DNA from: Macrostomum hystrix
Lineage: Eukaryota; Platyhelminthes; Macrostomidae
Direction of reading: 5' to 3'
DNA length: 64,000 bases
NCBI GenBank assembly: GCA_950097015.1
Contig: CATNEN010000033.1
Coordinates: 1,364,001-1,428,000, forward strand
The translations under genes and the position numbers were made by a program. The first letter of the stretch is position 1; the number at the start of each line of letters is the position of its first letter. The notes below the pieces were generated by a model. The model worked only from the letters and a program-made list of their open reading frames with translations, had not been told where the DNA came from and did not search any database. Below are positions 32,970-45,596 of the stretch, one piece after another.

Positions 32970-35900
32970 ATGGGCAAGAAGATCCAGTGCATTGGCAAGT
33001 ACGCCATCTGTGGCCAAACTCTGGGCAAGGGCAGCTTTGCCCGCGTGGAGCTGGCGATACACGATGTGACGCAGTGCAAGGTGCGCACTACTTTTAATTG
33101 TGTGCCTTTTTCTTATACGTTTCCCAGACAATTTTCGGTCCATAATCCTTTAGTAGATTCTGTAGTTTTTCCGTAGGAACAAAAACTGTGTCGGGATGAG
33201 AAAATTGAGCCAGTGTCGCACGCAGGCAGCTAGCAGACACAGGAGCATTGGGGGACCAAGGACAGGACCCGGACATTCATCATCATTAGCCCCGCTGCTG
33301 CTGCGGCGGCGGTATGAACGAAAATGTGCCGAGAGAAGAGTGGAGGGACGTGAAGAAGCCATGCCAGACAGAGTACCACAGTTTCGAATCTCCTCTTGGG
33401 AAATCAGCAAAAAACGGGGTAATATTTTTTTGGTCCTGTGTGTGCAAAATGCGGCAGAACCAAATTCCAATATATTCTCCGAGAAAATTCTATATTTTCA
33501 TGGAACACCCGAGCCGTTCTGATCTGAGCAGACCTGGGGGAGCGGAAAATGTGCAAGACTTGTTCTGTAGCACGTAAGAGTGCCCTGAGTCTCCCCGTCA
33601 TCGATTTAGGCGGCGAGGGGGTTCGCGGAATGACAGGGGGAGGAGGAGACGCCATTATGCGGCAGTCACGATGTGCGGCTGACGCAGTTGTGGCTGAAGT
33701 CCACTAATGGACGCTTAGATCGGCGAAGCCTCGGGAGGTCGAGATTCGTCAAATAATTCGAATTCGATTTCGGCGTTACTGAATTGCAGGCCAGCATTAG
33801 CCACGCAGTTGAGAAGGTGACATGGCCCAGCAAATGAGGTTTCCTGCATTTCGATAGGGCAGGGTTGATTGCCATAGTCCTGAAAGAAATTCTTGCAAGC
33901 AGCTCAGGCACTTCATCAGCGGGACTATCCAGAGCTGCTTGATTGCATTTGTCTACAGCTCAGAGGTCTCTAGACATTGGCTTAGTGGATCTTAGTGTAT
34001 GGGAATTAGAACTTTGTTGAAGTGTTCTCCACTTTCTTAGGGAATCTGTGACTTCAAGACTTTCTTTCCTAAGCTGAGTTCAACTCGTCAAAAACTGTAA
34101 ATAGATTAGCCACCACTGTCATCTCATGCCTACTCACTCACTTCTGCCACTCTTTTCTCAACTCCTACAGGTAGCCGTGAAAATCACAGACACGCACAAG
34201 ATCACGGAGGACTACGTTCGCAACAATCTGTACCGAGAAGCCAGAATCCTGTCACAGCTGCGGCACCCTAACATTGTGCGCTACTTTGAGTCGCTGAAGG
34301 TGAGCTTCTAAATTGTTTGATGTTCTCCTTAGGACACCTGCCACTTCCCACTCAACCTTGCCATGTGAGGTCTACTCCCGTTGAAAGGATTCGAGTGCAT
34401 AATAATAATAATTGCAGGAGGACTGCGGGCAATGACACATCACTTAGTGACACTAGACCCGCAGCCAGCGAGGAGGCAATTCTGCCCATTTCGCTGACTC
34501 CTGAGCACACACGCACACAGATACTGTACGCAGGCATACGCTCACACAGGTTTTTGCATCTGCCCTGACTTTCTCATCGTCAGGCAGTGTACACTCTCAC
34601 TGTGCCTTGGAGGTTGGCACTCAAGGGCTTAAATTGCATGGCAAGCCCATAAAGTCTTCTCTCCGCGGCTGCGCCCCAAATAAATGTGGCCTCGCCGTGG
34701 AATCGAACTTGTGGACCGTGGTGCGAGAGGCCAATGCGATAAACGCTCTGCCACCGACCCCCTCGATTCGAGTGCATGCGAGGGGGTACAATGCGTTACA
34801 GCTCCACTGTGAAAGACTGGGGCAGATTAGCCCTTTTGTCCTTTTGTGGGTTTGGAACATTGTGCGCATGTGTTCGTTTGCACGTGAGCTGCGACCATGA
34901 GCTTTGGCGGAATGGTGAGACTTGTCATGTGAGGCAGTAATATTAACAGCCCAATTTAGGGAAAACAGCAGTTATGCAATCAGGAATAAGAGCGTACAAC
35001 TGAACTAAAACTAAAACTGCAGTGTACAAACCTAGCCGTCGAGCTTTTAATACATAAGCGACAATCAGTACATCAATAAGCAGCGTGAAATTCTGAGACA
35101 CTCGGACACTGTTCTGTTGCGCCACTAACTATTACAAACATAACGTCCAGCACAGAGTTACCAAACTTGCACGGTCAGCCTGACAAACTCTTCTATACTC
35201 GCGAGGCCGCATATTTCTATGAAAGTGAAAAAGCTTGGCGACTCCGATCGGTTGAGCCGGGCAGCTCACAGCAGCATCGTGCTTGGCGCAGAAGTCATTC
35301 ATCACTGGACTGCGCCGCGTTGGGCGTGATCGGAGCAGGAAGCTCCGTGATTCATGCCACCGGCTTAGCAACAAAATTTGAGCAGTTGAGAAGGACCACA
35401 GCAAGGAGGGAGAATTCGAAGCGATGGGAAGACCTGCACTGCCATGAAGCATAAGTCGGTCTTGGCCAGTGACGGGGTGCCGCGGACGACTCTTCATCTA
35501 CAAGTGGCGCCGAATAATATTGTTTAATGCTGTATCAGCCATTCCTAAAATTAGTCTGAAAATATGAATTTTCACTGGAGGCTGTGGTCATCGGCACATC
35601 ATCTAGTGGCAGTAGACCCACAGCCAGCCATTCCACTGACTCTCAACATACCTCCACAGGAACTCACAGGGGTGTACATCTGCCCTGAATTTTTTTTGTT
35701 AGTCACTCTGCTTTGTTGCCTTGGGGGTTGGCCCTTTGAGGGCCTAAATTGCACGACAAGCCCCACAAACCTACTCTCCACAGTTTGCCCCAAACTGAAT
35801 TATGGCCACGCCGCGGAATCGAGCTCATGGACCTTCGTGCGAGAGGCAAACCAGGCAAACCCTCATCAATCCCTTAGAATAAACCAAAGCTTCACCATAG

Positions 35901-38495
35901 TTATGACTTCATTTGTTTGCTAGGAATTTTCTTGCACTCAAGCAATAAATGACATGATTAATGATTAATTAATGACATGCCTTTCCATAAAATAAAAAAC
36001 TAGGCCGGATCCCTGTACTGTCTGGTGACCGAATATGCCGCCGGAGGCGACCTGTCGGCCTACATGAAGTCATACAAAGACCAGCGCTTGCCTGAGCATG
36101 CCGCCAGGCTCATTGTGCGACAGATGGTGTCAGCCCTGCATTACATGCACGAGCGGGGCGTGGTGCACCGGTGAGTGGTAGAATTACCAGCGAGTCTCGG
36201 CGCAATTTTTTGGCTTCGAAGTTGTTTGGAAGGATTAACAGGTCGTGGCGTGAGCTGGTAGTCGCTTGGTTGTTTCCAATGATTAGCAGCTTGTAGTCTG
36301 TTTAGTAGATGGGGGGAGTGCCAGAGTGGTTAACGCGTTTGCCTCTCGCAGCTTCGTACAGAATTTTTGTGGAGTTGTCGTGCAATTCACACCCATGAGG
36401 GCCTGACGATGACGATGAGAACCTGACGATGAGAAAGTCTGTGCAGATGTACGTTATCTGTGTTCGTGTGTATTGAGGAGTTTGCCCTACAGCAAATATC
36501 ATTATTATTATTAGGTATTTCGTAGGATTAGCATGCCGTGACGAGAAGTGGCACTCGGTTGCATGTGAATTGAAGGTAAATTGGACTGAATACCTGTTGC
36601 ATACCTGTGGTTGTTTTGGGTGTTCGTTGATGCAGCGGGTATTTGGATAGCATTTTGCATTCCTCAAAGCAAACCCATTTGTAGAGATCTCAAGATGGAG
36701 AATATTCTCTTTGACGAGAAAAAGAAGAACATAAAAATATGTGGTAAGTCTGATCAATAGAGCAAAATAGCATTTGAAAAAGCTTGAGACAAAACCTTGT
36801 GAAAACGAAATACTTTCAGACTTTGGGCTGAGCAATCTTTACAGCGAGGAGCGACCTCTATGCACACATTGCGGCTCGCCCGAGTACGCAGCCCCGGAAC
36901 TTTTTCAGGAAAATCACGAATACGGACCTGAGGTGGATGTGTGGAGCATGTAAGGATTGCTTGAATTTTGCTTTCAATTTTGAAGGTCACATCGGTGACA
37001 GGTCACAGCGGTGACAGGTCACAGCGGTGACAGGTCACAGCGGTGACAGGTCACAGCGGTGACAGGTCACAGCGGTGACAGGTCACAGCGGTGACAGGTC
37101 ACAGCGGTGACAGGTCACAGCGGTGACAGGTCACAGCGGTGACAGGTCACAGCGGTCATTTCAGTGATTTCCCAGTTTCCAAGAGGTTTTTCCCATCCGT
37201 TCAAATTGCAGGGGTGTAATCATGTACACTTCAGTCGTAGGTCGTCTACCATTCGATTCGCCTTATCACGATCATCAGCGGAACAAGCGCCTGCTGTTGC
37301 AGATTAACTGCGGACTGCAGCCAAAACACGACAAAGAACTGGAGCATCTAACATCCGGTAAGACGACAGGTATGAATTTTGAGTTTGTCTAACTGACTCC
37401 CCTCTTCACTCAACGATTCCTCTTCTAGACTGTCGCAGCCTTCTCCGCCAGCTGATTGAACCGAATCCCACTCTGCGGCTTCCGCTGACGGAGGTGCCCG
37501 GCCACCCGTGGGTTAATCGGGCCGGCCGGCTGCCGTTCGCCTTCTACGTGCCCCCGTCACGGGATCCGCTGATGCGAGCTCAGGTGAGTCAGGGAAATGT
37601 TCCTGAGTCATGTTGATGACTCTCGATTGTCAGAACCGAGGGATTGCAGAAACATCAAAAACCAGGGTCCATAATGAGGATGTGTGATCAGGGTCCATAA
37701 TGAGGATGTGTGATCAGGGTCCATAATGAGGTTGTGTGATCAGGGTTCGGAACAGTAACCTCAGGCTGTGCTTATTTACAACCTAACCTTGTAAATCTAA
37801 ACTAGAGCTTATTGAAGCGCAAAATATAAAATTTTATTTTCAATTTGCTATTATATACAGCATTAATTATTCACAGCTTTATAACGTTTATAATTTATTT
37901 ACAAGCCTCATTGAAATTATATTTTTCATCTAGTTCATCTAAAGTACAAGGCCCATGCGTGGCAAGCAGTAAAGCACAGTAACACTTATATACTCAGTTT
38001 ACAATAGCGCTCAAACTCTCAAGACGATCAACCAGGTTGCCAAGGCTAACTAAGTTTCGGACAGCGTGCAGACTTTGTAGCGATGACGTCATATTTTCCT
38101 GGAATTTAGCACTTATTCTTTCGTGTAGCGTGCTCTGTGTTCTGCTTCAATAACTAACCTGCTTGCGTTGCTTTAGAAAGCGCGTTAGAAATTTGAAATT
38201 AGAATCAATGAATCCCCTGCCTGGCAGTTTCCAGTGGATACATAGCTTTACTAACTAAAAATACTAACTGCCTTTAAGGTCGCTTTAAGGTACAGAGATG
38301 CAGAACTTCTTCAGCTTATCGATCGTACGAGCATATATTAAAGCAGTTCAAGCATGTTTTCAAAATAAATTCACACTGCTGACTCGCAGCGACTCCCTTC
38401 TGCCCTCTCCCCCGAAACCCTTTTCCGTCATTACAGTCGATGGAGGAAGTTTCCAGCGGCCCGTCAGTCGACAGCGCGACCCAGGCGCAGCAACA

Positions 38496-38544
<49 letters not shown>

Positions 38545-41500
38545 AAGCTGCCGCAGGTCGGCAGTCAACCTGACAGCAGCTGCGTACGTAGCTTGCCAAG
38601 ACGATGTTGCTGGAGTTATGTTTTATAAGGTGTCAGAACCGAGGGGTGTCAGAACCGAGGGGTGTCAGAACCGAGGGGTGTCAGAACCGAGGGGCGTCAG
38701 AACTGAGGGATATCAGAACCGAGGGATATCAGAACCGAGGGGTGTCAGAACCGAGGGGTGTCAGAACCGAGGGGTGTCAGAACCGAGGGGTGTCAGAACC
38801 GCGGTGCCATTTGTCATAAGTACTTATTGATTTTTAATGACCACAGCTCTGCCCCTGTCTTAGTTTCTGGCTTACAGTGTGTATTTTCCTATGTATAGAA
38901 AAATGTTTGTGTCAATCAGAATCACTGCATTAGAATCTCTGAATCTCGATTAACCAACGTATTGATCAAAACCCAGGATTGACATTCGCAAACCCTAATC
39001 TCTGACATAGACGTGGAATAAAAAAACTGGCAACCTCTTCAACGTCGAGCTTGGAGTTGCGGTCCAAATTTTGCCAGAGTTTTCTGAAATCCCAGATAAA
39101 AGGGATTCAACTGAGAGCCTCCCGCAGCCTTTCAGTGCTAACTGCATTGCTCGTCGGACACTTCCGGTGGGTTGTAAAGTCATCTGCGATTGCAAATAGC
39201 GCGTGCTGCTGCCGCAACTGCAGATAGATAAGAAAGCCAGTTTGGGGGGTAGCTAATGACCATTGCGAGGCCACATGATGGGCCACATGGCGTCGAGTTG
39301 CTTTGAATTGTCCTGAAATCTTAATCCCAGTGATCTCTGGCCGGGAGGTTCAAGGCCCCGCTCCCTACCCATGGCCGAGAGGTGAACTCTGAGGCTGTGC
39401 AGAATGGCTTCCGCAAATTTGCATGAGCCTTTGACAGAGGAGGACTGTTTCTAGCTGAATGATTTCCTATCGAATTCCCGAATGTAAGATTATTCAACTG
39501 GAAGCTGGAAGCAACGTTTCAGAGCTCAAACTTTTTTCGATACGAAGAACAAAAGTTAGTACGAGTTACGATGATGATGGTGATCTCTAGAATGACTTTA
39601 CCTCGCAAGCATTCAGTGTACTGCTCCTTATTTACATCCTGATTCATCATGTATCGGTGCTGTCAGTTTCCGATTCGGCCATTGCAGCAGCTGCAGGACA
39701 GCCCGGCGTCACCCAGCAGCAGCTGTCTGAGTCGCAGGACGGCTTCGAACTCAGCCGGTGCCACTGCTCAGCAGCCGCTGCACCCTGAGCTGCTGCTAGA
39801 GTGTCAGGTAGCGATTGTTGTGGTTGGCTCTAACACTCTCTAACCTCTCGTTTTACGCTGTTTTCTGCTTGAATGTTCTTTAGATATTAACCTAGTCGCT
39901 GCCCTAGCTAGTTTCTTATAAAGAACGCATTTGTACCACGTGACTGATAGTCTGCACGCTGACTCCAGCTTTTGGAGATCGAAAGAAAAAACCGGCCTAC
40001 CCTCACGGATAGGGCTTCCATAGACAGGTAGCCTGCCGCGCCTATGCACTATTATTTTTAATTAGCGACCGATGTATTGCCAGGTGATTGGCGAACTCAG
40101 CGAACTGGTGCAGATACCGCGATCGGAGCTGGAGCGGGCGGTGAACGAGTCGCGGACCAGCGAACTGTCGGCGATGTTCGCTATGCTCATGGAGAAGAAA
40201 AAGCAGGAGAGAGGTGCGATCGTCTGGTCTCGATGGCTTAGTGTCTGTTTGTTGATTTACTGTCACACTTTTAGGTGGTAACAAGAATTTGACTTCTGAT
40301 CACTTGGTTTTATCGTTTGCAGAGTGACGTTTTTTGACGTTTTTGATGTCTCGAGGTTCTTTTTTAGTAGTCTGCCAGGTCATAGTTATTATTAACCGTG
40401 ATCTTCAGCAACTGCTGAACGATTTGAGCGATTAGGAACCTGATCATTTCAAAAGCACATCACTTCTTTCATCTGCCATCCTTTGTTACGAGTTTTTAGG
40501 CGTTTCTAGCAGCCATAAAAAGAGCAAAAGGGATTAAAAGTAGCAAGACCCCGCTATTTGTCCCCTGGAAAGACCACAAGGGTATCTCAAAGACCCACTG
40601 CCTACTTCACTGCTGCTCCCAAAACGGAATGATTGATTTTCGTGAAAGTCCACCATATGGATCAATTTTACCGCCCTTTGCGATGAACTGACTTTCAAAG
40701 CCGTTCGCCGTCAGCATCGTTGAGAATATTCAGCGATTCTGGTTGAAAACCCTGGTGGCAAGGACATTGCTTCATGTATGAAACTCCATGGCGAATCTAT
40801 AGCGGTTCAAAATTATGACAATTAACTATGTAATCAACAACAATAGCCGACATGATATTGCAAATTTTGTGAGCAGAAAAGTTATGTCTATATTGGCGGT
40901 TTTTGCCAACAAACGCCCAAACGCCCCGACGAGAACCGTTGAATATCTCGACGATGCCGATGTTTTGTGATTCTGGATACAGCGGAAAATTTTAGCCAAT
41001 TTTCTGCATTTTGATTGCGATTGATTAATTTTTTTGGAGATAAATAAAAAAGGAATATGTGTTATTCGAAATACCTCCGTGGTCTCTCTACTGTTAACTG
41101 GTCGCCTGGACCGCCCATTGGCAATTCGGCTCCTGCTCCGCAGGGTTCTACCTCTTCGACTACACGATGAGGCGCACTCAGGAGCATCCGGATGTGCAGA
41201 GGACGCAGCGGCTTCAGGCGCAGGAGAAGTGGCGCACCCTGAGGAGCAACATTCGTGCGAGCGCCCGCGCCTTCAAAGACCTCGTCAGGGAGCGCAGTCG
41301 ACGGAGTGGCAGCGGAAGCGGTGGCGGCATCGAGAAGGTACAATTTCGAGGCTTAACTCTTTCTTTGACGAATTTATCTTTCGATTGGAACTTGATGAAA
41401 TAATGAATAGGTTCCCTGGTGGCATTAACTGACCAATAGCCTCTCCCAGATCCCATAATCAAGTATGGATATGTGATCTCAGATAAAATATTGGAGCTAT

Positions 41501-44138
41501 CCTACCTTTCAAAATGTGAGGTCTTAAAATCATACTACTCATTTAGGCTGCGATCCCCCTGTCCAATGATAATTTCGCTACTCACTTTGTGCAGTTCGGA
41601 CACGATCTGGACTCACGGGCGTTCAGTGAAGACGACGGGGCCAGCCTCCAGTTGGGTGCCACCGCAGCGAGCCTCAACGCTGACAGCTTGTCTAGTGAGT
41701 CGGCCGCACTCTGATGAGCCCTTAGCCATTTACCTTTCCTTCGAATCAATTTAGATTTTTCTTGTCTGCATGCGACAATTTTTCTCAAGATTTATCAATA
41801 GCTCCACCGAAATAATATACTACTGAGGAGTAGTATCGAGAGCACAAACGTCTTGACTATTTTGTTGTGAGCACTGTTTGTAGAAAGTGTTTCAACCAGT
41901 TTGAATGCATTTTTGTTTATTGTTTTGCTCGCCTGCTTCTGTGACGCACAAAGTAATTCGAGGCCCACGATGCTCAGGCTACCTAGATAGGCAACCTACT
42001 ATCTATGAATGAGTTAGCGATAATTAGAGATTGATTAAAGAATTGCTAATCAGTTAATCCTGCTAATTTTACTGCCACTATACTTACCGACGGTCACTCA
42101 GTCCTCGACCAGCTCCGTCCTGAGTCTTGTTGCCAGTCCAGCCCCTGTCACTCAGTCATTCAGGCGAAATTCCAGGAGGCGGTAGCGGTAAGCTGCCACC
42201 ACTTCAAGGCACCGCAGTGGAAGATGCAGGGACTGCGGCCTCCTCGCCAGCGAGGCGTCCCGGCAGTCTAGTTGTGAGCCACCAGAATCACCAGCGCCAT
42301 CATCATCATGAGCAGCAGCAGCAACAAACACAACAACAGCAACCGGCAGACGTAGAGCAGAACTCCAAGGTAAATAACGTTCAGTATCGTGGAAGTCTGG
42401 ATTTCACCCGGGCCCTTAGTGCGACGACTTTTGGGGACAGATGCCAAATCCGTTTTCGAAATCGCACGAATGCTGCATGCCGCTGTACCGCCTGCTTACT
42501 CTGTACTTTTCCTTATTCGAATTTAGTTTTCAACTATTTTTCTAACTTTGCGCACTCATAAACTCCCCAAGTCTAACGAGGACATTTCATTGTGCTTTTA
42601 GAACAAGAAACTCAAAACACCTGGGTGGCATCGAAAGTTCTAGTCAAGTTAATGAATAATATTTACAAACCCTTCATTATGTTCTGAAAGCAGCGAAATT
42701 AGCAAATTCAGAACTGCAGACTCCAACCACACCTTAAACGGTCCAAACGAATGAGTTGATACGAGTTACAAACTGGAACATCTAAAGAGTCTCAAAAGCG
42801 CACTCAAAACCCCCAGCAGCCTCGCCTGCAAGGTCGGCACAGATCAAATACGCCGGGATCGTCTTCAGGAGCGACGACGGCGACGGCGGCAGCAGCTGCA
42901 GCTACTGTCCGGCGGAAGGCGGCTACGGCTGCGGCGGCTCCCACGGCACCACGCAAGAAGAAGGCTCCAACGGCGACCATCAATCCGGTCGGGGTTTACA
43001 TCGCCCCGCGCAGGGAACTGTTTCCTCAAAGACGGAATCCGTTTGCCGATCCGCCCTTGGGCAGCGAATCGGCGGCATCTCCAATGACGGCCGGAGCTGC
43101 TGCTGCGGCGAGTTCAGCGGCTACGACGGCGGCGGCAGTTGCGGCGACGGCCGCTCGGCGTCGCCGCCAGGTCTCTAATGCCCCGGCAACCGCCGCTGCC
43201 GCTACGGCCTCCGCATCTGCTTCCAATGTGCCTAACAACGTTGCGGAGGGTGCACGGCAACGTCGGGCTTCGGGCAATGAAAGCCCTGGCGCGGCAACCC
43301 GGGTCAGTCGGCGACTTTTGCGAGACGCACTGATGGAAGAGGCAGCGGAGCTTTGCGGCAAGCGGTATGACTTCCGGAGTGCTCCACGAGCCACGGCGGA
43401 CGACTTGGATGCGGATGCGGATGCGAATGCGGATGCGGATGCAAATGCGGATGCGGATGCGGATGCGGATGCGGATGCGGATGCGGATGCGGATGCGGAT
43501 GCAGGTGTGGGAGCATGTGCGGACGCAAATGCAGATGTGGGAGCATGTGCGGATGCAGACGCGAATGCGGATTCTGGACGCGAGCGAAGAGCACAGTTCT
43601 CTCGCGGTGTTGAGATTCTCTGGGGATCGACAGATGATTCATCGAGTCAGACAGGCAGGTACGAGAATTCTAATTTCCTAGCTAAGGCATGAAATATTTC
43701 TTTGATCGCAAGGCTACAAGCTTTATCATTCAGTATCATTCATTAATTATCAATCAGCTTTATAACTATTTTCTAAGGCCTGAGACTGATTTGAGCTGCC
43801 CCGTGGCTCGCCAGGTCAATGGGGAGGCTGTCCGACAGGAGCGGGCGACAGAGCGACAGCAGGACTGCGCTTCCACTTCCATTCCATCTGAGCACCACAG
43901 AACCCGGATTTCGCCTCCTTGTGCACCACTGCCGACTCGACGGAGGGCCTTCTCAGGTTGCCATTCAGTGAGTCTCGAAGCTTTATCCCCGATGCTGAAT
44001 CTTTGCCTGTCTGACTCTTTGTCTGTATTTCAGATTTCTCGCGACTCCGACGATCTAGCGGCTGAAGACTGCGGCTGTCTGGACAGTCGGACATGCGGTC
44101 ATGAGTCTGCATCGGGAACTAAACTGCCCATTGGCTGA
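32970..44138 (+). CDS. HUNK-like Ser/Thr protein kinase, 16 coding exons
   Basis: CAMK/AMPK-related kinase, 991 aa by my exon model. Exons: 32970-33080, 34171-34299, 36004-36170, 36685-36743, 36820-36949, 37212-37357, 37429-37583, 38437-38583, 39688-39807, 40084-40213, 41144-41337, 41595-41694, 42137-42369, 42799-43658 (acceptor could be slightly later), 43778-43967, 44034-44138. Every phase agrees. The kinase domain is ~residues 8-290: [12 protein letters not shown] (P-loop), VAVKI (Lys), REARIL, VVHRDLKMEN (catalytic Asp), [18 protein letters not shown] and VDVWSMGVIMYT. The [10 protein letters not shown] block and activation loop look most like HUNK. A UBA-like helical stretch (VIGELSELV ... 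[12 protein letters not shown]) follows near residue 390. The tail is low-complexity: a Gln run (exon 8), His and Gln runs (exon 13), Ala-rich sequence and an Asp-Ala repeat (exon 14). All catalytic residues are present. The subfamily is inferred, the fold is not in doubt. Confidence 0.88.
34401..34764 (-). mobile_element. tRNA-derived SINE, copy 2, with target-site duplication
   Basis: Inserted in minus orientation in kinase intron 2. The head has box A (ggtggcagagcg) and box B (agttcgattcc) and the tail is (att)n. The 13-bp direct repeat gattcgagtgcat flanks it at 34388-34400 and 34765-34777, which fixes both ends of the element and hence of the family. Confidence 0.9.
35585..35866 (-). mobile_element. 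tRNA-derived SINE, copy 3 (diverged)
   Basis: Minus-orientation relative in the same kinase intron. It keeps tgcctctcgcac, box-B-like gagctcgattccgcgg and cttgtcgtgcaattta, but box A is eroded and the tail is missing. Confidence 0.7.
36310..36513 (+). mobile_element. tRNA-derived SINE, copy 4 (internally deleted)
   Basis: In the next kinase intron (between exons 3 and 4). It starts gagtgccagagtggttaacg and tgcctctcgca, but box B is deleted. It then has cgtgcaattcacacc, ctgacgatgagaaagtctg and a tail of (att)n. Confidence 0.75.
36990..37157 (+). repeat. 16-bp minisatellite in a kinase intron
   Basis: About ten near-perfect copies of ggtcacagcggtgaca between exons 5 and 6. Confidence 0.95.
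37655..37745 (+). repeat. Three copies of a 26-27 bp unit
   Basis: Units containing ataatgaggatgtgtgatca in the intron after kinase exon 7. Confidence 0.85.
38630..38808 (+). repeat. 16-bp minisatellite in a kinase intron
   Basis: About eleven copies of gtcagaaccgaggggt in the intron after the polyglutamine exon. The same array gives chance frames in two registers. Confidence 0.95.
40600..41030 (-). mobile_element. Dispersed element with internal inverted repeats, copy A
   Basis: Lies in a kinase intron. The strings gtcagcatcgttgag (about 40710) and ctcgacgatgccgat (about 40949) are imperfect inverted repeats. The element is related in reverse orientation to 47250-47960, including the outer blocks caccatatggatcaa and ttcaaagccg. 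The structure suits a non-autonomous DNA element. Confidence 0.6.
43410..43505 (+). repeat. Hexanucleotide repeat coding for Asp-Ala
   Basis: Runs of gcggat with gcgaat variants inside kinase exon 14. They encode alternating Ala-Asp (with some Asn) and keep the reading frame open. Confidence 0.95.
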
Positions 44139-45510
44139 TCTAGCTCCCGTCAGTTCGCGTCAAGCGCTCGCGCATCCACTCCATCCACACCAAACTTTCT
44201 GCGTTCGAATTCCGCGTCAGAGAGTCCTGTCGGACTGCCTGCTCGTTTTTAAGCCCACCTTCTTTGCACATAAATGTTAGCTTCACACTTTATTGCTTCA
44301 CACTTGCAGTCACTTGAGGCCCGAACCTAACTAATCATACACCTACCTTTCTCCTACCTGCCTTTCTCACGCATAGCATTCCCTTAGTTTAATAACTATG
44401 CAACTTGGCATCCCCAGTTTTCCACAATATCGTGTCAGGCCTCTCCTGCAGCCGCAACTGTCGGCGAAGACTGCAGTCTACTAAAGCTGCAGTGCTGCGA
44501 AACTACGAGTATAAGTGAGGAAAGTAATTTTGAGAAGCTCCCGTTAAATCTACAGTTCACTCCCTACTGACGCCTCACGACCAGTTGTATCTGCTTTTCT
44601 ACCGCTAACCAAGCAAGAGTTGTGGTTTAAATGCATACTTCATCTTTAATTAATATTCTAACTTGTTTGAACTAAAAAAACGGAAAATTTGAAATCGGAG
44701 GCATTGCTTCAATATAAAGCTGCTCAGAACTTTGCTAAGAGTTGGCTTTCTTGTGTTAGTCAACCATCGGTTTTTGGTTGATTGTTTTCTTGTATTCTCC
44801 TCAAGGGAAAAGTATGTCTACGATCACAGTTTCAGCGCACGAATTTGGCAATGGAGGCCTTATGGCGATAGAAAAATTTCCGCTGTGACTAATCTACTAA
44901 TTTGTCCAATATGATTAAGCAGACAATCGTACTTTTCATTGCCATTAGAGTGGAAGAGACAGCAAAAAATCCAGGAAAACAATAGGAAGCTCCGCGTGAT
45001 TGAGACAATGCTTGCTCCATGCTCTGCTGTGGGGAGTAGCAGCGGTGAGAAAATACTGGCTCCAATCCTAGGGTAAGAGCTTATAGCGCAGAGCACAAAT
45101 TCTACAGATAGGTTCTTTTCCTCAGAGTTACGTACTCAGCTTGCGCCAGCCAATGCTCTGTTGATGATGCTAAAGTGATGTTGGTAACTAGGGTCAGTAC
45201 CGAACACTCAGTGTGCTGACATGGTCTCATTACATGTTGAGAAGTCAAAGCGCGTTGGCTCACCCATCACGAGAATAGTAGCCTAGATCTCCCCACGCTC
45301 TTTATCCTCCCCTCCTAACACGGTCTCCTCATTTTCATCCCCATCTTTCGCCATTGTACAAGAGTATTTTACCAGCTCTCTCACGTAGTCAGGGGCAACA
45401 AACCGGTGGAGAGTACACTTCAGCTGTGCGAGACCATTCAACCGACAGTGGCGGAGAAGAATAGAACGGATAGCCTCCCCAACGCTTTTGTCAATGCCAA
45501 AACTCAAGTA
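44139..45510. other. 3' flank of the kinase and intergenic
   Basis: No gene or array that I can support. The duplicated block containing the membrane-protein gene begins near 45515. Confidence 0.4.
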
Positions 45511-45596
45511 GGCAGCGGCAGCAGCAGCAGCAGCAGCAGTCTTCAAGTCCATTCCTCCACAAGCGCTCATCTAAAAACTGACGCAAGCTTCTGAGA

